Of a stretch of DNA of 64,000 nucleotides, positions 1 to 11,925 are shown piece by piece (the stretch's first letter is position 1; each line of letters begins with the position of its first letter). The position numbers and the translations under genes are program-made. This DNA comes from Letharia columbiana (lineage: Eukaryota; Ascomycota; Lecanoromycetes; Lecanorales; Parmeliaceae), in contig NW_023501063.1 of the NCBI RefSeq assembly GCF_014066305.1, positions 124,001 through 188,000 on the forward strand, written 5' to 3'. The notes under the pieces are model-generated. The model made no database searches, had not been told where the DNA came from, and was given only the letters and a program-made list of their open reading frames with translations.

Positions 1-203
1 TTCTCTATTGAATGTGGCCCTGGTTATCTATTCGGAAAATACTAATCCATGCAAGACTAATGACCCACCTTCGAGGACAGAGATGTGCTGAGCCGCGGAT
101 ATTCTTGAATACAATATAATTGGCGAGTTGATGACAGCCAGTTATGATTTAGATCGTGGAGACCTCATGGTTTGGGCGTGAATACTTTTGCCTCAGCAGG
201 CGG

Positions 204-872
204 TCAGGACCAAATATCACAGCCCCTTTCTCGGGAGCCACAACCGTTTGCCTGTTGGCGGGTCTCTTCAGTGGCCAAGGAACGTCCGAGCTTTTCTCCA
301 AAGGTCGAAGTTACCAATCTACAAACACCGATGTACCTAGCTGGGTCCGCTGCAGCGGAATAACATGTTGTATCATTTGCGCCCTTGACAAACACCACTA
401 TACGGAATGGGAGGCCGAGCGAGCAATTGAGCGAAGCATAGTCGAGAAGCCATGTAGGGCAATACCAGTACTCTAGGGGGTCCTCGTATGTGGTCCTATG
501 AGAAATCTGTGCTAGGCTTTGCATGACTTGGAATGGAAGCTCCGCTCCTTTTTCGTGCTGGGATTGGCATCCGTAGGCTAAAATAGGGCTGGCGAACAGT
601 AGAAGCCAACGTCGCTCGCTGTTTTGAACCAATCGAGGACCATCGAAAGCGTCAATCTTAGAGTCGAAACCGCCCCTATGGCTACATTCGACTGGATACG
701 GACATTGTCGCAGACAGCTACCGTTGATATAAGATACTTTTACCGTCTATTCTATTGAATAGCCTGGCAATTTTCGTTCAAATCAGGCACGACGCGCCGT
801 GTCCCAATTTTCCCGAGAACATTTTCTCGGCGATGATGGGCACCACTCACTTACGAGTACGACAGATGCCAT
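204..872 (-). CDS. Hypothetical two-exon protein, about 186 aa
   Basis: I do not recognise this protein. The reading frame is open from 746 down to a stop at 204. It can be joined to a tiny first exon at 872-855 (ATG, then five codons) by an intron at 854-747 with a GTAAGT donor and a TAG acceptor, giving 561 nt or 186 aa. The N-terminal part has several cysteines (CPYPVECSHRGG), then a short hydrophobic run (WLLLFASPILAYG), then a Cys-containing middle (ANDTTCYSAAADPARY). The amino-acid mix looks coding rather than random. However, the first exon is only 18 nt and no domain is visible, so the start and even the gene are uncertain. It lies on the same strand as, and 88 bp beyond the stop of, the lectin-like gene at 960-2552. 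Confidence 0.35.
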
Positions 873-959
873 TCATGGATATCTAAATTTTAAACGTTCG
901 TGTCTGCGTTTGTTTGTGGGGTTTTGGATATGGACCAGGAAAATTGAAGTCGCACTCAT

Positions 960-2552
960 TCATCTCACTGGTAAGGTACTGTTGACCCAAGTCCCAGTGG
1001 CATCAGCGTTCTGAATGATGTCGCCGCTTACTGTTTGGTAGAAAATATTCAACTCCCAAGGAAAAGTGCCTGGTGTTGCTTGCCACATTGCTACGAGCGC
1101 GCTTCCCGCCTGTGGCATATGTAAGCCGGTCACAGCTGGTGCGGGGTGGGCTTCCGATGGAGGCAAGAGACTACCATCTGAGGACGAGACGGACGAGCAC
1201 ATCATTTCGTTCGAGGTCTGTTGAAAGCACAAAATGCCTCCGGTGGCCGGGGGTCCGCAGAAGCTCAAAGCTGTACTCGCCGGTACATCATAATAGGTCT
1301 CGCTGGGATCTGTCAACACAGTGAGCACGGATCCTAATCGGAGATAGCTATAACCCACCTTCTATCCAATTATCGTACGATGCATTCTGAGTGGCGTCAT
1401 GGGTGGTATTGAAATTATTGGACCAGATTTGAAACTCATTGTTCTTGTCGAATACATAAAGATTGCCCAATCCTGAGTCGTCCGACCAACCAGACGCAAT
1501 CCCAGCGTTGCCATTGGTGCCGGGAATGACGGAGTGTGAGAAGTATTGTGAGCTGATATTCGGGAACAAAGCAAGCTCATGGACCTTGTTGTCGGGCGCC
1601 CCATAGTATAAACGAATCCCTGGGCTGTTTCCGTCTTGGCCGAGCCAGTGGTCACTGTAGAAGGCTGTCAGGGCTGTGGATGAAACTGATGCCGTGAAGT
1701 TGTAACGGCCAAGAGAACCGAGCTGCCAAGTTGCGAGGTCGTCAGTACTGAATAACTCTTGCAACGTGTTATTGACATCGATATAATACAGGTGAGACTA
1801 ATGGGTCGTCAACTATGAATCGTATACACTTAGTGTGAGGTCAATCTTACATTCAACTCCCCATTACTAGCCGGGTAGGTGAGAGTCGTCAGCGGTGTGG
1901 TATTTCTTGCGTTTGAGGCAACAATGGGGAAGCCACCGACAAATGGTGAAAGCTCGATGCTGTGTAGCCGGCGAATCCGGGCATCGTAGTCTTGATAGAA
2001 AAGACTGACATCAGGTACGTCAGTGAGATCCAAAGCTATAAATGCTAGGCCAGTTCCATTAAAAGCTCCGGAGGTGGGCAATTCGTCCTGGACCCGAGCG
2101 GTAGATTTTGAGTTGGCGGGTGAGCTCCTATGGAAAGGTTGAGATAATTAGCTGTGTCCGCAAGAATAAAGGTCTCCGACATACGGCTTGAAAGGCTTTT
2201 TCAGCCGTAGTGCCAAAGGTATAGCAAGTGCCAATACTATGACAGCTACTATGATCGCAGCCACGAGTAAAGGTAGAAAGCGTTTTGGTTTCATGGATGA
2301 AGGGCTCCCGGATGGGATCTCGAGGTCGGAAGAGCCAGCTGGCCGCAGCTGAGCTGTCGTTACTTTATCATGCGCAAGCTCTTTCTCTGGGGCTTTCACC
2401 GGTTGAGGTGTAGAAGTTGGATGAAATTCTCCTGGTGTAGCTTCGATCCCTAGCGAATCCGGTAGCTCATGAGGTCTAGCTGCGCTCAGATCAACTTCCA
2501 TCCCCTCACATGAAGTGACAGTCCTTCCGTGTCCGAGATTCGTCAATGCCAT
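960..2552 (-). CDS. Type II membrane protein with fungal fucose-specific lectin-like beta-propeller
   Basis: Four exons (2552-2185, 2127-1851, 1797-1359, 1309-960) join through introns of 57, 53 and 49 nt and close in frame to 477 aa. Residues 1-91 are hydrophilic and cytosol-like, and about 92-115 form one transmembrane helix followed by RLKK, so the rest should lie outside the cell or in the secretory lumen. The outer part carries repeating propeller-blade strands such as LYYIDVNNTLQEL, IRLYYGAPDNKVHEL and NIFYQTVSGDIIQ, with several N-glycosylation sequons. This pattern is known from fungal fucose-specific lectins, usually soluble six-bladed propellers binding fucosylated glycans. Sugar binding here is inferred, not shown. 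A start at the internal Met of MEVDLSAARPHEL (residue 18) is an alternative. The third intron (GTGGGT donor) is the least certain junction. Confidence 0.65.
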
Positions 2553-3605
2553 ATGAATGTGTATCTTTGCAGGGTTCTAAACAGTAAATTTGAAAGCAAT
2601 AATGGCAAACGGCATTCCTGTCACAGATACTATAAGACTCGCGTTGATTATCTTCAGCCGCCTGGACTTTGTTGAGCAAGGCAGACTTACGGAGTATTAT
2701 TATCTTACTGATGCACGAAGAGCCATAAATAGCGTAAGCCGCCCTCATCCGGCCCTTTTTCACACTCTTGAGGGCTGAGCTCGCCGAAGCGGATCGCTGA
2801 TTCATATTCCTTCAAGCATCTCGAAATTCGGAGTATTGCTCTACTCCGCTGGTCACATTAAAGACTGAATCACTTTGAGACAGAGCTAAGTCGGACCACA
2901 CTAGACTCAGCAGAGCCTGAGATTTGAGAAGATGGAACGCCAGTATCTTCAAGCATGGCCAAGTGCCAACCAAGCAACCCCATCTGGCGTTTTGGCCGCA
3001 TCAGAGCAGCCGCTCCGGCAGATTACCTTTTCACATGTAACTTTCATGCATAGCAACAGCATGAAGGACCAAGGATCGAGACACACGTGGTAGTCACTGC
3101 AGATCAGATAACGAATTTCCTTTGAGCGCGAATGCGACCCTTTCCCGCGCCCAATCGCTGGCGTCGCTGCCTGGCTGCCTCGGCTGCGACGTGCTCACTT
3201 CCTCCGTGTCCAGCCAGAGGCATTTAGTCAAAGAAAACATCTTCTACCATAGAGCGATTGAAGCTCTTGGCTCAGTATCTTACCACTCCGTTGATATGGT
3301 CGCAAGGCCTTGGTACAAAAGGTGCGCGTAGCTCCTAGGGTATCAGCATATGCAGCTTACCCTACCGAGGTACTTGGGATCTTGTCGAATCTTCAGGCAG
3401 TTACACATGTATCGAGGCGCATAAGTAGCATAAAGTGCCATATCTGTCCACTAGATTAATCCGATCAACTTACGTCGCCTCTATTCGCGATCTTGTGATT
3501 CATCAGTATCCATGATGCATTGCCTCAGGCTCAACCTTGTACCTCATTCCCTTGTCACCCATCAGACTCTCAATTTCCGGTGTCCCGGTGGCCAAATTCC
3601 CACCC
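2553..3605. other. Intergenic, no supported gene
   Basis: About 1 kb between two minus-strand genes. It should hold the promoter of the lectin-like gene and the 3' end of the membrane-protein gene. I see only short frames without domain signal. Confidence 0.5.
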
Positions 3606-5885
3606 TCAGAATGCCTCCGCGCGCCCTAACCGGGGATGCGTGGTGTCAACTCCTTCCGGCACCCCTATCAAATCACCTTTCCTCGTCAACGGCACAGAAC
3701 TGGCTCCTCCACTCCAGTGGCCCTGCCCTGCCTCCTCATACGCCAGTCTCTGAAGCTGTAATTTCCCATCGAGCGTCCATTGCAAACCCTTGTATTCCTT
3801 CCATTTCAACCATTTGCGGAGAAGTCCTATAGCAGTCGGCAATACTAGGCTGGTGAAAATGAGCGCCGCACCGAGAATCAAGATAATCGCAACACCCAGT
3901 ACGGAGAATGAGATCGTTCCGCCGGAGCTCCTGACGATCTGATTCTTGCACATCTTCTCCTGTTGTTCCACGGGCCTACTCAGGGTCATTCCGTCAGGTA
4001 TGTAACCGGGCCCTGTAGCGTATTCAATAACTCGTTGCTGTAGCTTGGCCATGGAGACGGAAAACCAGGTGCTGACTTCTGTCATCCATTGATTGTTTGG
4101 GAGGGGAATTTGATCGAGATTATTCACAGTTTCGGAAGCCCGCAAGGCGCTGGCTCCACGTGAATTAACGCTGAAGTAGGTTGTAAGAAATTGAGTGATG
4201 AGGTCAAGTCGTAATGCAGTCACCATTTGAGCCTGGTTGAGGCTGATCTTGTTTTCGAATAAGGACTTGTGCGCCAGGACCAACGAGGTCAAGGGTGTGC
4301 ATTGCTTGTTCGTTGGGTTACAGTATTGGTGTTGGTCAGTGCAAGCGAGAGCGTTGACCCACTGATCTGATGTGTAATACGTGTAATTTGTAGTACCGCC
4401 ATCGATAGATAGGTTAAATGGAGTAGTGGCAGCGTAGAATGGATCTGTGACGGGCGCCTCGTAGCGGACAGAATTTGGGGCGAGTAGAAAGAGGGATACG
4501 TCAGCGTCGGTGCGATTGAGGGCATCGACAGGATACCATGCATTAGAAGCCGCCCCTGCAAGGTAGGCGAGAGATCTAGGTTTAGACTGTCAGTCAGGAT
4601 TCTAGATCGTTCCACAGTGGGAGAGCTCACGTGAGCTGGTAGCTGTTACTTCCCACTATATTATGGGTGTCGTATTGGTATGTATAATTGGAGATTGAAA
4701 GAACAGAACCGTAGTCAAACTGCTGGAGTGTATCACCGTATGCGAGATCACTTGGATTGGTGTCATTGACTTCTGTTACATAGCCCCTGGTGTGGATAGG
4801 GGAGCCTAGTAGCTCTCCGTATCAGTACTTCTTGTTTGGGATAGAGGCACAAGTCGTGAGACAACCTGCACGACTCAATCTGCTCCCAGAACGTAGCTGT
4901 CGACACAACACAGGGTAGGAGTTCGGCATGAAAGGATCAGGGGGTAGCTTACACGTTGTGACTTTGCGATATTGGATCCGCTCAAATTTTGGTGCGTTTA
5001 TTCCGAGTGCTTGATGTGAATCAATGTGGCCCGTGTCCATCTCATAAGCAGACGATGCGCCGTAAAAGCATAGGTCAGGTGCAAAGGGACATGTGGCATT
5101 TTGGTTGACTTTCCAAGGCAGCTGCTGTTGAGGATATTGCGCGCATTGCAAAAGACTCTGCGAACTTCCATAGCAGGCCCGTGAGTAGGTGGTGGCCGCA
5201 AAGGTGTCATTAACGTCTACATCATTAAAGGCAGCTGAATGCTGGCTAACGGCGTTTCCAGAGAAGTTGAGAAATCCGCAATCGGAAGATCTAATCAACG
5301 TCTCATTTCCGGCTGCTTTGGTGACTTCCGAGGAGAACACGCCAGCAACGCCTGCATAAATTTGGAAGTTAGCTTTGCTTTATTAAGGCGACGACCACAG
5401 TGAAGAGACACGCCTAGAGAGTAAGATCGGCCTCTTACTGCCCCGATATGTCTTGCACCGCAGGCTGAGTATCAGATGGGAACGATTCTCTCAGCAATGT
5501 ACGTACCAAACAGAACAAAATTGAGGAGAGCGAGAGCTACTAGCGGTAAAGTTCGTACTAAAGGTCTGAGTGCATGCTTTCTCCAGTACCAGACCAATGA
5601 AACAAGCTCAGCAGACGCCCCAAACGGACTTCCTGTATTCTGGAGTATGGCTTGCTGTTGATGATGAATGCCGTCTTGAGGGTCGCGCGGGCTGCGGTGC
5701 TGGTGCAACGCAAAACTCATGATTTTCCAGCAAGCGGCACCGGCACCTGTGACAAATATGCCGAGGAATGCGGTCAGTAGTTCGCCATCGCGCTCACTGA
5801 GGGTTATGGTTGAGCCAAGGACGAGTCCATGAGACCAATTGATCCATGGACCTGTATGCACAAAAGGTGCAGCTGTTTGTGACAT
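3606..5885 (-). CDS. Fungal multipass membrane protein with large Cys-rich ectodomain, unknown function
   Basis: Four exons (5885-5507, 5351-4953, 4805-4631, 4575-3606) separated by introns of 155, 147 and 55 nt close exactly to 640 aa. Hydrophobic helices lie near residues 30-55 and 105-130, followed by GVAGVFSSEVT. Then comes a long extracytoplasmic part with many N-glycosylation sequons and paired cysteines (SDCGF, RACYG, TCPFAPDLCFYG, CKLP-side exon end, KVTTCSPIHTRGYV). A last helix lies near residue 515-540 (after CKNQIVRSSGGT) and a cytosolic tail follows (LQWTLDGKLQLQRLAYEEAGQGHWSG split over the C-terminus). This architecture is common in Pezizomycotina, but I know no assigned function for the family. 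The two longer introns are supported by phase and by restored family-like sequence across the joins. Its upstream region is shared with the divergent MARVEL-like gene. Confidence 0.8.
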
Positions 5886-7181
5886 GATGGAAGTACGACG
5901 AGCTCGTAGCAGAGATCAGAGGAATCGCTGACTTGGAGTAGCATATGCAGGTGGGAATACCAAATATTTATATTGAGGCAGAATGATGGAGGAAGGAAGG
6001 CGGAGGAAAAGAGAATCTAGCCTGACTGAAGACTTGCCTACCTGAGCGCTCTGCAGACCACCCATCTCTTTCAGCTCCGTACAATTACATATCCAATGCC
6101 AGATCTAGAACCCTGGACCGAACTCGCGAGTCAAGCAGTACTTTCATGCACTCTGCAGATTGACTGTAACCTTAAGACGGGGAAGTTGCATTGGTGTGGT
6201 GGTGTGCTGTACTAAAAAAGGCACCTTTTCTCAAAACGGAAAAGTGAAGCGAACATGATCAAGTCCGCATCTTCGTTACCAGTACCGTCCTTTCCAAACC
6301 CTCCACCCACCGCGAGGTAGAGACGGACAAAGACAGAAGACTGAAGGTATCTACATGCTTCAGGACAATAATGGCATATTATCAAGTAATAAGTCAGTAG
6401 TAATAAGCAGCAGCAGAAGTTCAGAATATCATCTAGGTAATTTGCCGTCAAGAGTCAAGACACGACTCCCGACCTTGACGGACGACCGTCCATTTCGACC
6501 CCTCACCGGTGTGGCGTCAATGCCAAGGATGCTAATATACCGCACCAATCAGAGACGCGCATAGCCGAGACCTCAATTTCAGCCCCCTGTGCCCCTCTAA
6601 AGGTTGTAGGCCCTCTCAAATTGCTGGATGTTGACTTCACTCCCCTCAGCCTTGTCCATTGACTCATTATCCATCCTTACATGAATCCATCCCATCATCT
6701 CTACACAGAAAGTCATCTCTACCAGAGCAATGAGTTGCTATGTTCCATCCCTTTATGTCATCCATGGCCTTTGGGAACGAGGAAGTTTGACGAGAGTTGA
6801 TCCAAGGATGGCCCCTCGACCGATGTGACATGTGTACACCTACACCGCTGGCTTGCAGTCAAGCATGGAAAGCAATAGAAAGGGAACTACATGCGCAAGG
6901 CTGATTATTCTCAGCCGCTCTCATCGGACCTGTGTGATTTGTTCAAGCAAGCCAATTCAGCCAGCAACACCCCTCCCTCTCCATATGGGGGCCACGACCT
7001 TTTCTCCTTTCGGTCTCTGACTCCATTTCCTCTCTCTTGGCCACATAGCCTTGTGCACCATGTGAAGCTATATGTAAAAGCCCGTGCCCACAATGACATT
7101 CCTGTATCATTGCTGTCGTTGCCGATTGAGATTGTCCCATCGTCGCTCATTTGCGCGCTGTCAGGTCCGAAGTTGTTCAAT
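5886..7181. promoter_or_regulatory. Shared divergent upstream region
   Basis: About 1.3 kb between the start of the minus-strand membrane protein (5885) and the start of the plus-strand MARVEL-like gene (7182). Both genes read outward, so both promoters and leaders must lie here. No specific operator can be assigned by eye. The small frames inside have no domain signal. Confidence 0.4.
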
Positions 7182-8336
7182 ATGCAAATCTACACCAACG
7201 ACAAGACCTCTCCCAGGTCATTCCCGTGGCTCTGGTACCTGCGTCTGGTTGCCCTCGTCGTCACATTGATCGTGCTCGGCATCACAGCGTCAAATACTGC
7301 AACCTTTCTCGACATAGGATGCAATGCACCGGGTAGAGTCAGCTACAATCTCGCCGTCGTATGTCCATGTCCACATCCATCGGCAGGACGTCCGCTGACC
7401 TTGATTCCAAGTCGATCCTCTCCCTCATCGCTCTCGTCTACTTCATCCTCGCTTCGGGCCCATCCCGCACCACCAGGCTTCTTCCATGGTTCATATGGGG
7501 TCAGCTAGCCCTCGATGCCCTCATGTTCATCTTCTGGCTCTCCGCCGCCGCGACCTCGAGCTATAGCTGCACCGACTTATGCAACGCTTGCGGCATTCTC
7601 GATGGATATGTCCTCTTCGACTCCGAGTCCTGCGAGTGCTCCGACTTTTTCTACAAACGAGACTATTCTCCGAGGCGAGGGAACGTGCTGCAGCCGAGGA
7701 GGAGTCATTCAAGCAGTCCCAGCTCAGGCTCAACTGTGGGTGGAACGATAGCCGCGAAGCAGGCTTTTGATGCCATCATGACGTATGTAAAACACTCCCT
7801 AGACTTGATTTCAACCAGACATCTGACCATTAGACAGGGTTCTCTTCGCCCTGTTCATAGCTGCTGATATTTTCTGGGTCCTCAAATCGCGCAGATCTGG
7901 CACCGCTACAGCACCCGCTCCCACAATCGGCGCGCCAATGAAAAATGAAGACGCTGGTATGTCCGCAGGGGGAGGCGGAGCGCCAACATATACCCAGGAG
8001 CCCGGCTCCCAGTACAACTATCCAATGGCCCCCCAGGGCGGCTACACGGGCCAGCCAATGCAGAACCAGGCCGGGTCACCCCAGCAGTCGATGCCCCAGG
8101 AAGCATACTCTGGAGGCCACTATCCTCAAGGTCAACCTCAATATCCAAGCCAAACCTCATATCCTCAGGGCCAGCAGGTCCCATTGCAGACGTATCCTTC
8201 GCCACAAGGAGAGTACCCACCGCAATACGGGGGCTCGGCTCCACAGCAAGCGAGCTATCCTGAGCCCCGAGATGGCGTCTCGGAGATGCACTCGCCTACG
8301 GAACCGCCAAAGATGAATGATCCGTATCATATCTGA
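7182..8336 (+). CDS. MARVEL-like tetraspan membrane protein with Gln/Pro/Tyr-rich tail
   Basis: Three exons (7182-7358, 7412-7782, 7838-8336) with introns of 53 and 55 nt, each with a clear branch point (CTGAC and CTGAC), give 348 aa. Four hydrophobic helices fall near residues 17-38, 60-75, 82-106 and 184-198, the usual MARVEL spacing. The second extracellular loop holds a cysteine set (CTDLCNAC then CECSDF) typical of fungal MARVEL-like proteins. After the last helix a cytosolic tail of about 150 residues is rich in Q, P, Y and G (repeats such as YPQGQ). MARVEL proteins are known to sit in membrane-apposition and vesicle-trafficking domains. The role of this one is inferred only from architecture. 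An in-frame ATG at 6891 exists, but the 7182 start places the first helix correctly. Confidence 0.82.
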
Positions 8337-10415
8337 AAATATACTATGTGGTACATGGATGGGTCGCCGGAGGCATCATAGGTTGAGGTCAGGCTTGGAA
8401 GGGTAATGATTGGAACGGAGTATAATGTCGTCGACTCCGATTGGATGGGATAGGGCTCGTTTGAACATGTCGTTTTTTTTGTGATTTACATCGTCAAATT
8501 CTAATAAAAGATCCATGCCTAGGGCTATCCTGTTTGTAAACGGAGTAGGTCCATTTGCAAGTGATACTATTAACCTCCGGTACAGACACGGTCATCCGAG
8601 TCTCTTGTCCGTCAATATGTTTCTCACTTAGCTGGTCTCTTCCGTTTGTCCTTTCTCCACTCCCACCCGACGACAATCTTCCCCCTCCCCGGCCTCGACA
8701 CAGCCGCCAGCCTCGCTCCCACAACCCCCTCCGGCAGCATCTCCACCGTCGCTTTCCGCAACCCCGCAGCCCACCACCACATTTCCAACTCAGTCCTCTC
8801 GTCCTTAAACAAAAGATCCGAACAACAACACACGCTCGGAGAGGCCAGGTCGGCAAACGCTCGTTCGCATCGCAGCGGTCTTTTCGATCCCCGCGCCGGG
8901 CTGTGTGCGCGGCGAAGGTCTTGCAAGGCGCGCGAGAGACGAATGCCTCGTCGTGCCGCCTACGTTGTCTGTCGACGCGGGTCGTTCGGACGCACGGCTT
9001 CGATGTTCGGAGATCAGGTCGCCGATGGGGGTTTGCGGCGCGTCTGCGATCCGGGGGTCGGAAGGCGCGGGTTGGGGAATTTGCTCGAGGGGGGGGGGGT
9101 TGGAATGGAGGGATGGTGGGGTTTCGGAGCGTTGCGGCCGTGCGGGATGGTGGGGGGGTCGTGGTGGCGTGGCTCGCGGGCGGGGGCGAAGCCGGTGCCG
9201 TCGCGGGCGCCGGTTATGAGGGCTCAGGGGGGAGGAAGAAGGTGGGGAGGTGGAAGATGGCGTAGGATGTTGTGGCGAGTTCGGGGGCCGGAGAGGCGCG
9301 TCGAGAATCATGGTTTTTGCTTGGTAGGAGGATGTATATGTACACGGCATGGCTGTCGGTGCTTCATGGGATGCTCGTCCTGCAGGTGCATTTTGAGATG
9401 GAGAACACCGTTGACGGAGATCTTGATGTGGGTAGAGTGCCAAGTACTGATGATCGAGTAAACACCGACGGTGATGTCCAGGACTGCTGCCGTCGGCGAA
9501 TCGCCGTGTATCGATGATGATATTGCAAGGATTTATACAGTGAACACTCTCGTATCTTGGATTTTGTGGTCTGGATAGATCTCGATATGGCTTGGTCCCT
9601 GTCTGGCGGCGCAGCGGGGAAACCTTGGAGGAAATCTCATGTAGGCGGAACCCTCCCGAGGAGGACTTTTCGCTTGCAGCAGGGAACGACACCTTTGAAA
9701 GGGCCTTGATAGGAGTATGTAAGCACAAGAGTCATTGAGGGTGCGCAAAGATCCCTATGGGTTTGTTGTGATAAGATACAAGATACCTAGCATCTTGGGA
9801 GGTGAGATATCGAGATGCATGTGGTATCTCCAGGAGATGAGTTGAATGATGCCCATGGTACCATTTCCTTCAGGGTTGTCGCACGTCGTTGGAAGTGAAC
9901 AATTCCATCAAATTCTCATCAGTGGTGCCAAATCTCATCAAGGTGATGGTACCGCCTGTTTAGAGCGCTCCGTGTTCGCTTTCATCGTTGTCGTTGTTCT
10001 TGGCCACCATTTCCAAATTTCTGCGAAACCATCAATTTTGTTCCAATTACAACAGTCTCATTTGATTACGGGTCCTCTCTGTTCATCTTGTTGAATAGTG
10101 AAGACTTGAAACGTCTGTCGTATGTGCTGCGCGTTGGAGTCCCTGGGGGGCTCAGACTCGTATTCTGGAATGAGGCCTCGTGTCGATCAAAATCAACCAA
10201 TCATAGCCGTGGTCTCTTAGCAGCGTCATGTTAGTTTCGACACTTGGTTTCGGAATCAGTATGCGCGGTTCCATATAACATCAATCGCTCGCCATTCACC
10301 TTCTGCGTCTAACCCGTCGGTACGCACCTACGAACCTTCAATCTCTTCGTGTGAGTAAGGAACACCGATTTCGCACTTCAATCGTTTATGAGATCCTCCC
10401 CAGACCGACCCAAAT
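8337..10415. other. GC-rich stretch, no confident gene
   Basis: Overlapping open frames run on both strands between 8494 and 9728, because the DNA is GC-rich with few stops. The best coding candidate is the minus strand at about 8926-8624, which ends with an ordinary-looking basic sequence (DERTELEMWWWAAGLRKAT). I could not join it to an upstream exon or recognise a domain. From 9850 to 10415 I see nothing beyond the promoter of the secreted-protein gene. Confidence 0.35.
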
Positions 10416-10873
10416 ATGCAATATCTAGCACTTCTCTGCCTCGTAGCCGTCAGCGCTTCGACACCCATCATTGGACCTATTGGACCTATTGAACCTATTG
10501 GACCTATTGAACCTATTGGACCTATTGAACCTATTGAACCTATTGATCCCATCCATCCACGCATCGAAATCTTCCTCCCGGGCTGGCCCACCTGCCCCGA
10601 CCATTGCTTCCTCGCCGTCCCAGACAAAAGCCTGTCCAATGGCCAAGAGCCAGTGCCAGTGTGCTTCGACGAACCGGCTCACGGTACACCATGCAACTAC
10701 TACTATTGTTGTGGCAAGCCGGTAAGTTCAGCCGTGCTGGTCTCGAGAACGCAGACTGAGAGTATCCTTTCTAGGTCACGTGCGGCGTTCAAAAGAAGGT
10801 CTGCGAGGCCGGGACTTTCTCTACTAGCCTTTGGGTACCAGCGCCGCCGATGACTGGGCCTGTGCCCCAATGA
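10416..10873 (+). CDS. Small secreted Cys-rich protein with IGP/IEP tripeptide repeat (effector-like)
   Basis: Two exons (10416-10721 and 10775-10873) with a 53-nt intron (GTAAGT donor, TTTCTAG acceptor) give 134 aa. Residues 1-15 (MQYLALLCLVAVSAS) are a textbook signal peptide. They are followed by nine I-G-P / I-E-P / I-D-P tripeptides encoded by a 9-bp minisatellite. The remaining part has eight cysteines, including CPDHC, a CC pair after NYYY, and VTCGVQKKVC, which could form four disulfides. Small size, secretion signal and even cysteine number match the general profile of secreted effector or antimicrobial-type proteins. The spacing is not that of hydrophobins, and I recognise no named family. 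Function is not known. The second exon supplies two of the eight cysteines, which supports the splice. Confidence 0.8.
10470..10550 (+). repeat. 9-bp coding minisatellite (ATTGGACCT / ATTGAACCT)
   Basis: Nine head-to-tail 9-bp units: eight are ATTGGACCT or ATTGAACCT and the ninth is ATTGATCCC. The unit length keeps the reading frame, so copy-number change would add or remove I-(G/E)-P tripeptides without breaking the secreted protein. G-type and E-type units alternate. Confidence 0.95.
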
Positions 10874-11119
10874 CGGACGATTGGGTATGGGATATGTGAG
10901 AGGATGGGCTGGAGCGTTGATGGTTATTGAGAGGCGCAATGTATGACTGCCCTCTTGATAGACTTAGGCATGGCTCGAATCCTGCCGCCAGGTCTTTTTT
11001 TAGTTGGGTCGGCACAGTCGCTCTTGAGCGCAGTTATATTGTTTCATAAAAAGCCACAATTACTTGTATCGCTTTATAACCCGGTTCCAAAGCAAAGTGA
11101 TTGGTATGACCGAGCTATA

Positions 11120-11521
11120 TCAGGCCGAAGCATACATACGGAGACGGGCACCAGAGAGCCGCTTGAGGTCTAAGATTGGTACGTTAGTCGTGATACGGAA
11201 ATGGAACACCTTTGGAGGCAGTGTGTAAAGGGACGTATCTGTCTGCTTCTCAAGCTTCAACAGCGTGCCTGGTGGCATGTTTCTAGTGTGCTCTGGGACA
11301 GTGTAGACTGAGTCTGCAGAGACAGAGGTATGAGCCCGGTTCGGCTTCTCGAATTTGTGTGCGTTGATGTTATTGTGAGATAAATGAGCCAAGGTTTGGT
11401 CTCTCTCAAAGTCTGTTGGACATGTCTTCCCTTCCCTTGACATGTCCTGGTTTTTATTGCGCCGAGGCTGGTAGTCGAGCATTGCGCCAAGGCAGACAGT
11501 GAGCGACATGAGGAGAGTCAA
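11120..11521 (-). pseudogene. Probable N-terminal fragment of a secreted lipase / alpha-beta hydrolase
   Basis: An open frame of 133 codons begins with a hydrophobic leader (MTLLMSLTVCLGAML). It contains the string MPPGTLLKLEKQTDTSLYTLPP, broken here only for description. This resembles the conserved N-terminal part of a fungal secreted lipase-like family, where a similar PPGTLLKVE...TDLTNYT(I/L)P segment precedes the hydrolase core. Nothing resembling the G-x-S-x-G core follows on this strand before the stop at 11120 or in the next few hundred bases. I therefore read it as a truncated remnant. A short independent secreted protein is possible. Family assignment is from memory of motif shape only. 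Confidence 0.35.
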
Positions 11522-11925
11522 GAGGTTTATAGCTTACACGATTACTTGACTCGTATCAGGTGGTTTAATACTTAAGTTCTCAATTGCCGCTATCGTTTTC
11601 GCCCTGGACTTGACAAGGAAAGCGAGTCAGTAGTATAGAAAAATGCCTCAACTACTCCAAGTAGTACCCGATTTAAAGCTGCGAAAACAACGATGCTTGT
11701 ATAGTACTCCGGATCCACACAATGAAGATCTCATGATAAGAAGCTACAGAAATGCGACATTCTTCGGCTCTATACGAGCATTCAAACCCGCGTACTATCT
11801 ACAAAGCAAAAGCTCAATCTTTGCATTGAATTTCACAGCCCCTGCAGAAGACATCACTGGATCTTGTACACAGCGCTAGTGCTTGCAGCCCGATTCGTCA
11901 CACTAACACTGCCCCTTGGCCATCC
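11522..11925. other. Intergenic, nothing supported
   Basis: About 400 bp with only short frames. It should hold the 3' end of the secreted-protein gene at 11926-12962. Confidence 0.5.

Noticed and set aside
8494..9728. Frames of 236-307 codons on both strands
   Set aside because: GC-rich DNA with few stops; the proteins are Arg/Pro/Gly-rich, frames overlap on both strands, and no domain or consistent splice pattern is seen.
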